A DNA stretch of 59,102 bases from Zobellella denitrificans (GTDB taxonomy: Bacteria > Pseudomonadota > Gammaproteobacteria > Enterobacterales > Aeromonadaceae), in NCBI RefSeq assembly GCF_002237365.1, contig NZ_NMUO01000013.1, positions 1-59,102 on the forward strand. The letters are read 5' to 3'. This document shows positions 1 through 8,197 of this stretch, in pieces (positions within the stretch are counted from its first letter, which is position 1; each line of letters starts with the position of its first letter). The notes under the pieces were generated by a model, which had not been told where the DNA came from, made no database searches, and saw nothing but the letters and a program-made list of their open reading frames with translations. Made by a program: the position numbers and the translations under genes.

Positions 1-63
1 GACTTGCATGTGTTAGGCCTGCCGCCAGCGTTCAATCTGAGCCATGATCAAACTCTTCAATTT
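1..63 (-). rRNA. rrs: 16S ribosomal RNA, 5' end only
   Basis: Read on the minus strand, the window edge carries the conserved bacterial 16S start (AAATTGAAGAGTTTGATCAT followed by the GGCTCAG...GCTGGCGGCAGG block and ACACATGCAAGTC). The mature 5' end falls at about 63 by comparison with the E. coli start, and the rest of the gene lies outside the window. The gene follows its own promoters P1 and P2 and a boxA leader, so this is the head of an rrn operon. A 16S gene downstream of murI and btuB matches the enterobacterial rrnB neighbourhood. Confidence 0.97.
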
Positions 64-176
64 AAGTTTGATGCTCAATGAATTACTGAAGTGTTTGTGC
101 ACTTCGACAATCATTGAAAAACAATATTTTTTGCTTCCCAACCACTGCGAGTGCCCACACAGTTTGCTTGATAAGT

Positions 177-205
177 TGTTAAAGAGCGTTGACCGTTAGC
201 GGGTC
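177..205 (-). promoter_or_regulatory. rrn leader antitermination site (boxB-like hairpin and boxA)
   Basis: On the minus strand CGCTCTTTAACA (188 down to 177) matches the rrn boxA sequence bound by NusB-NusE. Just upstream is a small GACC/GGTC hairpin (191-205) in the boxB position. A boxC-like GTGTGGGCAC follows at 151-160. These elements let RNA polymerase pass Rho-dependent stops in rRNA operons; the function is from family knowledge and the motif is read directly. Confidence 0.8.
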
Positions 206-215
206 AGGGCTGCGC

Positions 216-243
216 ATTCTACGCCGTCCGTTTGATTCGTCAA
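216..243 (-). promoter_or_regulatory. rrn promoter P2
   Basis: On the minus strand, TTGACG (243-238) and TAGAAT (221-216) are separated by 16 bp. A GC-rich GCGC discriminator follows, as in rRNA promoters, and the boxA leader lies directly downstream. The position between P1 and the antitermination site fits the usual rrn P2. Confidence 0.75.
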
Positions 244-307
244 GCCTCAAAACCGAAGTTTTTCCGCTTGTGACCACCGGCGTGTTCCGCCGTGTCAGTG
301 AGGGCGC

Positions 308-335
308 ATTATAGGGAGCCGCGTTTTTTGCGCAA
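308..335 (-). promoter_or_regulatory. rrn promoter P1
   Basis: On the minus strand, TTGCGC (335-330), a 16-bp spacer and a perfect TATAAT (313-308) are followed by GCGCCC. A short spacer with a GC-rich discriminator is typical of stringently controlled rrn P1 promoters. An A/T-rich tract upstream (about 336-362) is a plausible UP element. Confidence 0.82.
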
Positions 336-399
336 GGGCTTTTTTGTGAAAAACATCACTTTTGCCACCAAGCGCTGATTAACCCAGCAAAAATACAGC

Positions 400-420
400 T
401 TAACCACAGGGTTATGCACA
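400..420 (+). promoter_or_regulatory. two tandem DnaA-box-like nonamers upstream of rrn P1
   Basis: TTAACCACA (400-408) and TTATGCACA (412-420) lie in the same orientation, 3 bp apart. The second fits the DnaA box TTWTNCACA exactly and the first differs at one position. They sit about 70-90 bp upstream of the P1 -35. Between 421 and 628 I see no other recognisable element. Confidence 0.4.
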
Positions 421-628
421 TCCGGCTGCACCGGGGGCCCACTAACTGATGCTATTTTGCTCGACCCAACGACCTTCATACTGGGAGATCACATTTCTGC
501 CTGCTTTTCCCTGACACCGTTGGCCGCCGAACTCCAATTGAGACTATGCTGTTAGCAATGGCGTAGACTTCGTTGCCCAGGCTTCCGATACGCCGCATCC
601 GTTCAGCCAGCTTGAGATTAGATTGCCG

Positions 629-1099
629 ATGAAGCTATTCCAGTATCCCATTTATGTTCAGTCCGCCCTTTTCGCTCTTGTGCTGGCCCTGCTCGGCTAC
701 CTGGCCATCAGTTGGACAGCATCAAGTCTCTCCCCTTCCCTTCTTTTTGCGCTCGGCCTGCTGTTCGGGGGCCTGATAGTCCCTTTGCTGGTCCGGGCGC
801 CGGCGCCGGAGGTCATACCGACCATTACCCTTTATGTGGGTAATCTGCCCTACAGGGCCAATGAAGCCTCTGTGAGAACCCTGTTCGAAAACTACGGCCA
901 GGTGCTGTCGGTACGGTTGATGAAGGACAAGCACACCGGCAAGCGGCGTGGTTTCGGTTTTGTGGAGATGCCAAGAGAGGCGGCGCTGGCCGCCCAACAG
1001 GCGCTGAATGATTCGGAGTTTCAACAGCGCACCCTGAAAGTCAGGGAGGCGAATGAACGCAAGGACGACGAGGAAGACGGCGAGCAGACACCGTCCTGA
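629..1099 (+). CDS. membrane-anchored RRM RNA-binding protein
   Basis: 156 aa from ATG 629; a TTG two codons earlier is a weaker start. Two hydrophobic helices occupy about residues 10-55 (YVQSALFALVLALLGYLAIS, then a second segment ending in a short basic stretch). From about residue 68 there is a canonical RNA recognition motif: RNP2 LYVGNLPY and RNP1 RRGFGFVEM. The tail is short and charged (KDDEEDGEQ). The predicted topology puts the RRM in the cytoplasm, tethered to the inner membrane. RRM proteins of this size occur in many gammaproteobacteria but their targets are mostly unknown. It lies between the rrn promoter and murI and is convergent with murI, whose stop is 11 bp away. Confidence 0.85.
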   Translation: MKLFQYPIYVQSALFALVLALLGYLAISWTASSLSPSLLFALGLLFGGLIVPLLVRAPAPEVIPTITLYVGNLPYRANEASVRTLFENYGQVLSVRLMKDKHTGKRRGFGFVEMPREAALAAQQALNDSEFQQRTLKVREANERKDDEEDGEQTPS

Positions 1100-1110
1100 G
1101 TTTGCTCCCC

Positions 1111-1902
1111 CTAGGGGAAGAGGCATTGCAGCTCGCCAAATCCCTCCTTGGCAAAGGCGGCGGCCTGCAACCGGGCCTTGGTCGTCCATTCGGTGCAAAA
1201 CAGCCTGGCCCTCTCTCCCTGCCCGGGGAGGGCTTCTGGCGACAGCAGGCTGGCCACCCGACGGGCAATGGCCTCTCCCGAGTCGATCAGCCTGGTATCG
1301 GGCAGCCAGAGGCGCAGCTCTTCGGCCAACAGCGGGAAGTGGGTACAGCCCAGCACCACCGTATCCGGCCGCCACACCCCCAGCCAGGGCGCCAATACCC
1401 GTCCCAGCCGTTGCCGATCAACCCCCTGACCGGAGAGCTTGTCTTCGGCCATCTTGACCAGTTCGGTGGTGCCGATAGCGGAAACATCGAGATCGGCGGC
1501 GAAGTTGCGAATAAGGTCGGCGGTATATTGCCGGGAAACGGTACCGGGAGTGGCCAGCAGGCCGACCCGGCCGTGCCCATAAGCGCGACTGTGCTCGGCG
1601 GCCGGTTTGATGGCAGGCACCACCCCAACCACGGGGATCTGCAATCGCTGGCGCAACGCCGGCAGCACATAGGTACTGGCGGTGTTACAGGCGATAACCA
1701 CGATATCGACCGGATAACGGCTTACAAAGGTGTCGAACAGCTCTACTACCCGGCTGACCAGTCGCTGTTCGCTCAGTTCGCCGTAAGGAAAGCAGGCATT
1801 GTCGAACAGGTACAGATACTGGTGCCCGGGCAAGGCCCGCTGTACCTCGCGGTAAATGGACAGGCCGCCCATGCCGGAGTCGAAAAGAAGAATGGATGCC
1901 AC
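1111..1902 (-). CDS. murI: glutamate racemase
   Basis: 263 aa from GTG 1902, chosen because ASILLFDSGMGG is the family N-terminus; longer in-frame extensions carry unrelated sequence. MurI interconverts L- and D-glutamate for peptidoglycan in the cytoplasm. The two catalytic cysteines are visible in VVIACNTAST and VLGCTHFPLL, and the aspartate in FDSGMGG. Length is usual for the family. It lies downstream of btuB on the same strand with an 82-bp gap and upstream of rrn, the same order as in E. coli. No frameshift is seen. Confidence 0.96.
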   Translation of the reverse strand: MASILLFDSGMGGLSIYREVQRALPGHQYLYLFDNACFPYGELSEQRLVSRVVELFDTFVSRYPVDIVVIACNTASTYVLPALRQRLQIPVVGVVPAIKPAAEHSRAYGHGRVGLLATPGTVSRQYTADLIRNFAADLDVSAIGTTELVKMAEDKLSGQGVDRQRLGRVLAPWLGVWRPDTVVLGCTHFPLLAEELRLWLPDTRLIDSGEAIARRVASLLSPEALPGQGERARLFCTEWTTKARLQAAAFAKEGFGELQCLFP

Positions 1903-1984
1903 TGGCTGCCCTCGCTGTGCAAGGCCGCCATGATAACGCCAAAAGCGGGGATGAAAAAGCCGGCACAAAGGCCGGCTTAAAGGG

Positions 1985-3775
1985 TCAGAAGCGGTAGTCG
2001 GCGCCGATATAGAACTCCATGCCGGGGGCATCGTAGCCGGAGACCACCTGGTAGTCCTTGTCGAACAGGTTGTTCACCTTGCCATTCAGGGTCAGGTTGC
2101 TGGTCAGCGGATAGCGGGCACCGATATTCCAGATGGTGTAGGAGGGTGTAAAGGTTCTCGCAAAAGTATTTGCATCAAATGTTTCACGATCACCGACATA
2201 CAACACCTGAGCAAACAGGTTAGTGTTAGCTATATCGATGTCACCGGTCCAGCTGAGTTTGCGCTTCGCACGGTTAACTAATTGTTTACCTTGGTTAGGA
2301 GCACGCTGATCTTCCGCGTCGGTGTATTCATAGCTGGCGGTATGGTGTACAGGACCAGTCGTAGCTTTCACTACAAACTCTGCACCTTTGATTAGCGTAT
2401 CTGTACTGTCCTTCCTTGTTGGGCTTTGACTAAAAAGCAAGTTATCAATTTCATTACGATACAAATTCAGTTGCCAATTAAACCTCTGATAGTCACCTGT
2501 GAATGACAACTCCCAGTTTTCGGACTCCTCTGGATCGAAATTTGGGTTCCCCCAAAAAGCGTATAATTCCAGTAAATTTGGTGCTCTAAATGCAGTGCCA
2601 TAGCTTAATGTAGCCTTATGCTGCTCGGGCAAGGCAACCGACAAGGCACTCTGCCAAGTTCCGTAAGTACCAAACTGTTCATTATCATCCATCCGGCCGG
2701 TCAGCTCGATTGATACCGGAGCCCAAGTATGAAAGACGGATGCGTAAACACCAGTATTGTCTCGGTCAGGAGCGGTGGTGCCTGTGGTTCTAGCCAGCAG
2801 CCGATCCCGCTGCCAGTCCATTCCCATCAGTACATAGCCCTGTTCGGAGTAGTGGTACTGGGTCAAGCCATCGAGACGGGTAGTGGCAGTGCTGGTATTG
2901 GAAGCAGTTTGGCGACCAGCCCCTTTATTCCAGTCTTCCGCTTCGTATTCACCATAGCTGGCGTTCAGTTGGCCAACTAACTCCTTGCCCTGATAACGAA
3001 TACCCGTATCAATCTGGTAGGCCTTCGTTTCATTAATATCGGTCCAGCCATCATATTCAAGGTTATTCTTCCAACCATTGAAATTGGCATCCAAGGTCCA
3101 TTGCTGGTTTAACTGATGCTCAATACCCAGAGTCAGATTTTTACTTTCAAAACCATCTCTATCGGGCTGATTATTGCCAGGCTGCACATCATAGCCCCGG
3201 GTCTCACGATAACCAGAGGCCAATTGCAGCCGGGTGGCATCAGTCACCCACTGGTTGATGGACAGATCGGCGGCATAGTAATCATTGCTGCCGGTGGTGA
3301 CACCAACCTGAGTAGTGTTCACTTCGGATGTAGTGATGATATTGACCACCCCACCGATGGCCTTGGAGCCGTAGATGGCGGCGCGGGGACCACGGATATA
3401 CTCGATGCGCTCCACATTGGAGACCGGTAACTGGCTGAAATCGACATTGCTGGATACCATCTGCGCCATGGGTCTGCCGTTCATCAGCACCAGCACATGA
3501 TCCGAGTTGGTGCCACGGACAAATAAACTCGATTGCTGACCAATGCCGCCGTTCTGGCTGCCGAACTGCATCCCCGGCAGGGTTTCCAGCAGATCCACCA
3601 GGGAGCGGGGCTGCCGCCGTTCGATTTCGGATTTGGTGATCACTTCCACCGGAGCCAGCGCGCTGGTGAGCGGTTGCGTTACCCGGTTGTAGATGGTGAT
3701 ATCGGTAGAGTCGGAGGAATTCTGGGCAAAGGCCGCCCACGGCAGCAAGGCGGCTGCCAGCCATTGTTTAGACAT
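1985..3775 (-). CDS. btuB: vitamin B12 TonB-dependent outer membrane receptor
   Basis: 596 aa from ATG 3775, preceded by AGGGAA. A signal peptide (MSKQWLAAALLPWAAFA) is followed by the plug domain (RQPRSLVDLLETLPGMQFG, GPRAAIYGSKAIGGVVNIIT) and a 22-strand-type barrel ending in the terminal aromatic YIGADYRF. BtuB imports cobalamin through the outer membrane with TonB. A cobalamin riboswitch directly upstream confirms the assignment. The middle of the barrel (about 2130-2600) is visibly richer in A+T than the plug end and than neighbouring genes, suggesting mosaic exchange of surface loops. Confidence 0.94.
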   Translation of the reverse strand: MSKQWLAAALLPWAAFAQNSSDSTDITIYNRVTQPLTSALAPVEVITKSEIERRQPRSLVDLLETLPGMQFGSQNGGIGQQSSLFVRGTNSDHVLVLMNGRPMAQMVSSNVDFSQLPVSNVERIEYIRGPRAAIYGSKAIGGVVNIITTSEVNTTQVGVTTGSNDYYAADLSINQWVTDATRLQLASGYRETRGYDVQPGNNQPDRDGFESKNLTLGIEHQLNQQWTLDANFNGWKNNLEYDGWTDINETKAYQIDTGIRYQGKELVGQLNASYGEYEAEDWNKGAGRQTASNTSTATTRLDGLTQYHYSEQGYVLMGMDWQRDRLLARTTGTTAPDRDNTGVYASVFHTWAPVSIELTGRMDDNEQFGTYGTWQSALSVALPEQHKATLSYGTAFRAPNLLELYAFWGNPNFDPEESENWELSFTGDYQRFNWQLNLYRNEIDNLLFSQSPTRKDSTDTLIKGAEFVVKATTGPVHHTASYEYTDAEDQRAPNQGKQLVNRAKRKLSWTGDIDIANTNLFAQVLYVGDRETFDANTFARTFTPSYTIWNIGARYPLTSNLTLNGKVNNLFDKDYQVVSGYDAPGMEFYIGADYRF

Positions 3776-3799
3776 CTTGTGCTTCCCTAGAACGCGTAG

Positions 3800-4010
3800 C
3801 ATCGGCTGCCAGGCCCTTCCTGGACAGCCGCCTTGGCAGGTATTCGGGCTTAAAGGCACAGATGCATGGCATCCACCTAGGCGACAGCTTCCCGCCCATG
3901 CCGGGCAGTGCTCGGGGCTTTCCCCCGCGTCGCTTTCGTTCCTTATTACCGCTGCGCGCCAGCTCCGGATTTACACCGGATTCCCGTTTACGCCTGTCGG
4001 CACCAAAGCG
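3800..4010 (-). promoter_or_regulatory. cobalamin riboswitch of btuB
   Basis: The minus strand carries the AdoCbl aptamer hallmarks in order: GGTGCC (about 4004-3999), AAACGGGAATCCGGTG and TCCGG blocks (3989-3963), GCGCAGCGGTAATAAGG, a long helical middle, and AGCCCGAATACCTGCC (about 3850-3835). Just downstream is a hairpin (GGCTGTCCAGG...CCTGGCAGCC, 3829-3804) that can serve as expression platform. It has no U-run, so translational control is more likely than termination. High cobalamin would repress BtuB. Confidence 0.92.
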
Positions 4011-4016
4011 GTGGGC

Positions 4017-4045
4017 ATTATAGGGAAAGCCCCCCCGGCTGTATA
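4017..4045 (-). promoter_or_regulatory. promoter of the btuB riboswitch transcript
   Basis: A perfect TATAAT (4022-4017, minus) stands just before the aptamer, with TATACA 17 bp upstream as a -35 (four of six consensus bases). Placement immediately ahead of the riboswitch supports it. Confidence 0.65.
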
Positions 4046-4172
4046 TCAAAAACAGCCATAAAGAATGCTGGATGGCTACAACGAAGCACCCGCCCGCGCT
4101 TCCATCGGCCACAAACTGGACAAATGAGCCAGAGTCCTTAGAATCGGCGGCTCGCTGTACAGGAGCCCGATC

Positions 4173-5270
4173 ATGACCCACCTCGATACCACCCATTACC
4201 CCCGCCAGCTGGACGAAAAGGCCGAACGCCTGCGGCAGGAGTTTGCCGGCTTTGCCCCGCCGGCGTTGGAGGTGTTCGCCTCCGCTCCGGAGCATTACCG
4301 GATGCGGGCCGAGTTTCGGGTGTGGCACCAGGGGGACGATCTCTACTACATCATGTTCGATCAGGCCAGCAAGCAGAAATACCGGGTCGAACAGTTCCCC
4401 GCCGCCTCGCTGCTGATCAACAGGGCCATGCCGCTGTTGCTGGATGCCTTGCGCCCCTCGCCGGTACTGCGCCGCAAGCTGTTCCAGGTGGACTTTCTGT
4501 CGTCCCTCAGCGGTGAGCTGGTGATAAGCCTGCTCTACCACCGCCAGCTGGATGAAGACTGGCAGCAGGCGGCGCGGGCCTTGCGCACTCAGTTGCGTGA
4601 ACTGGGTATAGTGGTCGACATCATCGGCCGGGCCAAGAAGCAGAAGTGGGTGGTGGAGCGCGACTATGTGGTCGAGAAACTGCAGGTGGCGGGCCGGGAG
4701 CTGGTCTACCAGCAGGTGGAAAACAGCTTTACCCAGCCCAACGGCCGGATGAACGAGCAGATGCTGGCCTGGGCCCTGGATGTCACCCGGGGTGCCGCGG
4801 GCGATCTGCTCGAGCTCTACTGCGGCAACGGCAACTTCTCCCTGGCCCTGGCGGCCAACTTCCGCCGGGTGCTGGCCACCGAAATCTCCAGCTCCTCGGT
4901 CAAGTCGGCCCAATACAACATCGCCGCCAACGGCATCGACAACGTCACCATACTGCGGATGTCGGCGGAAGAATTCACCCAGGCCATGCGCGGTGTGCGC
5001 GAGTTTCGCCGCCTGCAGGGTATCGACCTGCAAGGCTACCACTGCAACACCATACTGGTGGACCCGCCCCGGGCCGGCCTGGACGAGGATACCGTACGCC
5101 TGGTGCAGGAATACGACAATATCGTCTATATTTCCTGCAACCCGGAGACCCTGCGACAAAACCTGGATACCCTGGCCGACACGCACAGGATCAGCCGCTT
5201 CGCCCTGTTCGACCAGTTCCCCTACACCCACCATATGGAAGCCGGGGTTTACCTGACCCGCAAGCCGTAA
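4173..5270 (+). CDS. trmA: tRNA (uracil-5-)-methyltransferase
   Basis: 365 aa from ATG 4173 with AGGAG upstream. TrmA makes m5U54 in the T-loop of tRNAs using SAM. The SAM-binding loop [16 protein letters not shown], the DPPRAGL motif and the catalytic cysteine in [10 protein letters not shown] are all present. Length equals the E. coli enzyme (366 aa). It is divergent from btuB across the riboswitch leader, as in E. coli. It is followed by a hairpin (5274-5296) that may be its own terminator. Confidence 0.96.
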   Translation: MTHLDTTHYPRQLDEKAERLRQEFAGFAPPALEVFASAPEHYRMRAEFRVWHQGDDLYYIMFDQASKQKYRVEQFPAASLLINRAMPLLLDALRPSPVLRRKLFQVDFLSSLSGELVISLLYHRQLDEDWQQAARALRTQLRELGIVVDIIGRAKKQKWVVERDYVVEKLQVAGRELVYQQVENSFTQPNGRMNEQMLAWALDVTRGAAGDLLELYCGNGNFSLALAANFRRVLATEISSSSVKSAQYNIAANGIDNVTILRMSAEEFTQAMRGVREFRRLQGIDLQGYHCNTILVDPPRAGLDEDTVRLVQEYDNIVYISCNPETLRQNLDTLADTHRISRFALFDQFPYTHHMEAGVYLTRKP

Positions 5271-5273
5271 TGC

Positions 5274-5580
5274 AGAAGGGGAGCCGAAGTCCCTTTCAGA
5301 TTGCTGACAAACCTTCAGGCTGGCTTACGCAGGCAACGGTTATGCCAAAACAGGCGGACAAAGGGAACTGCTCCGCCGACCGTCACCTGCCAGGGGGCGC
5401 GGAGCGCCTTGCACCGGAGGTATCGCCGCGACCGAGTTGCCAGTGACAAGTCGCAGCGCGGCGATACCGACGGTTTCCGCGACATTCGGCATGTGCGAGC
5501 CTACATGGACGTACTTGCGGCGTGTAGGCGGAGTTGGCCCTTTGGCCGGCTCATATCAGTGAAACAGACGACTTTGTCAT
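5274..5580. repeat. palindrome-rich intergenic element between two terminator copies
   Basis: About 300 bp with no credible gene. It contains nested inverted repeats: GGCGGA/TCCGCC (5354-5377); GGCGC/GCGCC near 5396-5408; a perfect 12-bp stem GGTATCGCCGCG/CGCGGCGATACC (5419-5430 and 5457-5468, 26-nt loop); GCCTACA/TGTAGGC (5509-5529); and TGGCC/GGCC (5535-5548). An outer imperfect pair links CAAAGGG...CTCCGCC (about 5359-5377) with the reverse complement of 5527-5546. The block AGGGGAGCCGAAG occurs at 5276-5289 and again in the terminator at 5588-5601, so the element is flanked by a direct repeat. It could be a MITE-like or REP-like insertion, or a structured RNA. Confidence 0.6.
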
Positions 5581-5585
5581 CAAGC

Positions 5586-5613
5586 AAAAAGGGGAGCCGA
5601 AGCTCCCCTTTTT
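5586..5613. terminator. bidirectional intrinsic terminator (maeB / trmA side)
   Basis: AAAAAGGGGAGC CGAA GCTCCCCTTTTT is a perfect stem with a CGAA-type loop and T-runs on both strands. It lies 18 bp after the maeB stop and can also stop transcription from the trmA side. Confidence 0.88.
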
Positions 5614-5631
5614 CTGTTACCGGACCGGTGC

Positions 5632-6876
5632 TCAGTCCAGCATATAGTTGGCCGGCAGCTCGATGCCGGCCACACCGGACTCGACCGCAGCCACGGCCAC
5701 GGCGCGGGCCACGCGCGGCAACAGGCGCGGATCCATCGGCTTCGGGATCACGTAGTCCTTGCCGAATTCCAGAGCTTCCACGCCGGCCGCGGCCAGCACT
5801 TCCTGGGGCACCGGCTCCTTGGCCAGGCTACGGATGGCTTCTACGGCCGCCACTTTCATCTCGTCGTTGATGCGGGACGCACGCACGTCCAGGGCACCGC
5901 GGAAGATGAAGGGGAAGCACAGCACGTTGTTGACCTGGTTGGGATAGTCGGAGCGACCGGTCCCCATCACCAGATCCTGGCGCACGGAATGAGCCAGCTC
6001 GGGCTTGATTTCCGGATCCGGGTTGGAGCAGGCGAAGATCACCGGCTTTTCCGCCATCATCGCCACCGCTTCCGCCGGCAGCACATCCGGACCGGATACG
6101 CCCACAAACACATCGGCGTCGGTGATCACATCTTCCAGGGTGCGCTTGTCGGTGTTGTTGGCGAACAGTTCCTTGTACTCGTTCAGGTCGTCGCGGCGGG
6201 TGTGGATCACGCCCTTGCGGTCCAGCATGTAGATGTTCTCGCGCTGGGCACCACACTTGATCAGCAGTTCCATACAGGCCACGGCAGCGGCACCGGCGCC
6301 CATGCAGACGATGCGCACGTCGTGGATGTTCTTGCCCTGGATCTCGAGGGCGTTGAGCATGCCGGCGGCGGTGACGATGGCGGTCCCGTGCTGGTCATCG
6401 TGGAACACGGGCACGTTGCAGCGCTCGATCAGGGCTTTTTCGATCTCGAAGCACTCGGGCGCCTTGATGTCTTCCAGGTTGATGCCGCCGAAGGTGTCGG
6501 CGATGGCCGCCACGGTCTGAATGAATTCTTCGGTGGTGCGGTGCTTGACTTCGATGTCGATGGAGTCGAGACCGGCGAACCGCTTGAACAGCAGGGCCTT
6601 GCCTTCCATCACCGGCTTGGAGGCCAGCGGGCCCAGATTGCCCAGGCCGAGGATGGCGGTACCGTTACTGATCACCGCCACCAGGTTGCCCTTGGCGGTA
6701 TATTTGTAGGCGTTCTCGGGATCGGCAGCGATCTCACGCACCGGCTCGGCCACGCCCGGGCTGTAGGCGAGGGCGAGATCCTTGGCGGTTTCTGCCGGTT
6801 TGCTGATTTCGACGGAGATCTTGCCCGGCTTGGGGAAGGCATGATAGTCGAGCGCTTTTTGACGAAAGTCGGTCAT
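5632..6876 (-). CDS. malic enzyme, short form
   Basis: 414 aa. Oxidatively decarboxylates malate to pyruvate with NAD or NADP in the cytoplasm. Visible landmarks are the substrate region [10 protein letters not shown], the catalytic lysine region ASKPVMEGK, the metal-site segment [26 protein letters not shown] and a Rossmann GAGAAAVAC. It lacks the C-terminal phosphotransacetylase-like domain of E. coli MaeB, so it belongs to the shorter class typical of Vibrio/Aeromonas and of Bacillus YtsJ. It is followed by a strong terminator. The 96 bp upstream are AT-rich and probably hold its promoter, but I cannot fix the boxes. Confidence 0.9.
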   Translation of the reverse strand: MTDFRQKALDYHAFPKPGKISVEISKPAETAKDLALAYSPGVAEPVREIAADPENAYKYTAKGNLVAVISNGTAILGLGNLGPLASKPVMEGKALLFKRFAGLDSIDIEVKHRTTEEFIQTVAAIADTFGGINLEDIKAPECFEIEKALIERCNVPVFHDDQHGTAIVTAAGMLNALEIQGKNIHDVRIVCMGAGAAAVACMELLIKCGAQRENIYMLDRKGVIHTRRDDLNEYKELFANNTDKRTLEDVITDADVFVGVSGPDVLPAEAVAMMAEKPVIFACSNPDPEIKPELAHSVRQDLVMGTGRSDYPNQVNNVLCFPFIFRGALDVRASRINDEMKVAAVEAIRSLAKEPVPQEVLAAAGVEALEFGKDYVIPKPMDPRLLPRVARAVAVAAVESGVAGIELPANYMLD

Positions 6877-6972
6877 TCTGCGAGTACCCTGATGCGATTG
6901 TTGACATTTGTGCTTTTAAAGTGTGAACAAGTTTACCACAATGTTTATACAATGTGATAGTAGTCAACTTAT

Positions 6973-7734
6973 TCAACATTGCCCAGCACAATCACTAACT
7001 TTTTCCTGGTAAAACTGCCAGGGATGGTTTAGCCACAGCTGCCAACCATTCCCGGCGGGCCTGACCCAGCCCCGGACGAACAGGCGGTCACCCGGCCCGA
7101 GCAGCGCCAATCGATGGCGGGCTTCGGACGGCAGCCGTTTGCCGGCCCGGATCCTGAGCTCGCCCTCCAGCACGAGTTCCAACCTTCCTCGTCCCGAAAT
7201 GCCCCGGACCACGAGGCCTGAAAGCTGCTGCCAGCCGGCCGCGACGGGCGTCGCGGCAAGCGGTATCGACCAGATACCCCGGCGGCTACGTCGAGCCTGC
7301 CGCTCCGCCTCCAGCCAGCAGGGCCAGTAGTCGTGATTGGGCGGAAACAGCATCAGCCGGCCCAGCCCCTGGGTCAGCATCTGCGTGACCAGCAGCTCGC
7401 CCTCGGACGTGAGCGGGTGGGCCAGCCAGCGGCCATAATCATCACGTCTTTTGACCCCAAAAACCAGTTTCAATTGACTCTGTTTTACAATTTTATTTAC
7501 AAGCCAGTCCCGCGCTGCCTCGGCGCCGAACTCCGGCAAGCCATTGTTGTGTTTGTTTAATTCTGGCGCATCCACGCCGATAAAGCGAATAACCCTGTCA
7601 TCTTTCAAGATAACAGTATCACCATCTATAACATGGCGAACAAGCACCTCTTCATCCGGCTGCAAATGGGGGCAGCCGGCCACGGCCACGGGCGGCCAGC
7701 ACAGCAGGACAAGAATGTATTTCCAACGGGACAT
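6973..7734 (-). CDS. secreted staphylococcal-nuclease-like protein, possible lipoprotein
   Basis: 253 aa from ATG 7734 with GAGGAAG upstream. A signal sequence (WKYILVLLCWPPVAVAGC) ends in VAGC, which fits a lipobox, so it may be lipid-anchored in the cell envelope. The SNase domain (about residues 28-165) keeps the calcium/catalytic residues: HVIDGDTVIL, the Arg and Glu of IRFIGVDAPE, and the second Arg in DDYGRWLA. The roughly 90-residue C-terminal extension is unassigned and may be an OB-like module. Thermonucleases of this family cut DNA and RNA. It stands alone between maeB and the rpmE terminator. Confidence 0.85.
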   Translation of the reverse strand: MSRWKYILVLLCWPPVAVAGCPHLQPDEEVLVRHVIDGDTVILKDDRVIRFIGVDAPELNKHNNGLPEFGAEAARDWLVNKIVKQSQLKLVFGVKRRDDYGRWLAHPLTSEGELLVTQMLTQGLGRLMLFPPNHDYWPCWLEAERQARRSRRGIWSIPLAATPVAAGWQQLSGLVVRGISGRGRLELVLEGELRIRAGKRLPSEARHRLALLGPGDRLFVRGWVRPAGNGWQLWLNHPWQFYQEKVSDCAGQC

Positions 7735-7802
7735 GGCGCTTCCTCACGGGTATCAGGAGTAACCATGGAAAGGAGCCGGCTCCGGCGCAAGAAGAGAGGA
7801 AC

Positions 7803-7830
7803 AAAAAAGGCGCCCGGGGCGCCTTTTTTT
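7803..7830 (-). terminator. intrinsic terminator of rpmE
   Basis: AAAAAAGGCGCC CGGG GCGCCTTTTTTT forms a strong GC stem with T-runs on both ends, 14 bp after the rpmE stop codon on the minus strand. Confidence 0.9.
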
Positions 7831-7843
7831 GAGCAGGAAGTGC

Positions 7844-8059
7844 TTACTTCTTGCTGGACAGGGCGCCGAAGCGCTTGTTGAAGCGATCAACACGGCCGCC
7901 GGTGTCAACAATCTTCTGCTTGCCGGTGTAGAAGGGGTGGCAGGCGGAGCAAACGTCCAGGTTCAGATCATGGCCCAGGGTGGAGCGGGTCTTGATCTCG
8001 TTACCGCAAGAACATTTGGCAACAATTTCTTTGTATTCCGGGTGGATACCTTGTTTCAT
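7844..8059 (-). CDS. rpmE: 50S ribosomal protein L31 (zinc-binding type)
   Basis: 71 aa. ATG 8059 is preferred over an upstream TTG because AGAGG sits 6 nt before it and [10 protein letters not shown] is the family start. The four cysteines of the zinc ribbon (KCSCGN and VCSACHPFY) mark the zinc-containing form, which many bacteria replace with a Cys-free paralogue under zinc limitation. It is divergent from priA, as in E. coli. A leader of about 80 nt separates it from its likely promoter. Confidence 0.97.
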   Translation of the reverse strand: MKQGIHPEYKEIVAKCSCGNEIKTRSTLGHDLNLDVCSACHPFYTGKQKIVDTGGRVDRFNKRFGALSSKK

Positions 8060-8146
8060 GGACAACCTCTATCTGTAGGCCGTGTCGCTATCTGATCCTG
8101 AGCCAGACACCACACGAGTGATACACGTTTTGTGAAGGGTGCGAAT

Positions 8147-8174
8147 AATATAGGATCGCCTTTTTGCAGGCAAG
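8147..8174 (-). promoter_or_regulatory. probable rpmE promoter
   Basis: On the minus strand TATATT (8152-8147) is a good -10. CTTGCC lies 16 bp upstream, or TTGCCT 15 bp upstream, as a partial -35. It would give an 80-nt leader before the rpmE ribosome binding site. The -35 is weak, so this is tentative. Confidence 0.4.
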
Positions 8175-8197
8175 GGTAACAGGGGGAAAAATCACCA

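Noticed and set aside
1104-1120. TCCCCCTAGGGGA palindrome between the RRM gene and murI as a terminator
   Set aside because: Short stem with no loop and no T-run on either strand; it also overlaps the murI stop.
3768-5234. 488-codon open frame on the minus strand across trmA and the riboswitch
   Set aside because: It crosses the btuB leader and antisense trmA; it has no motif and would conflict with the riboswitch.
5301-5870. 189-codon frame on the plus strand running through the palindromic element into maeB
   Set aside because: It crosses a strong terminator and the antisense end of maeB; its sequence shows only Arg/Pro/Ser-rich shadow composition.
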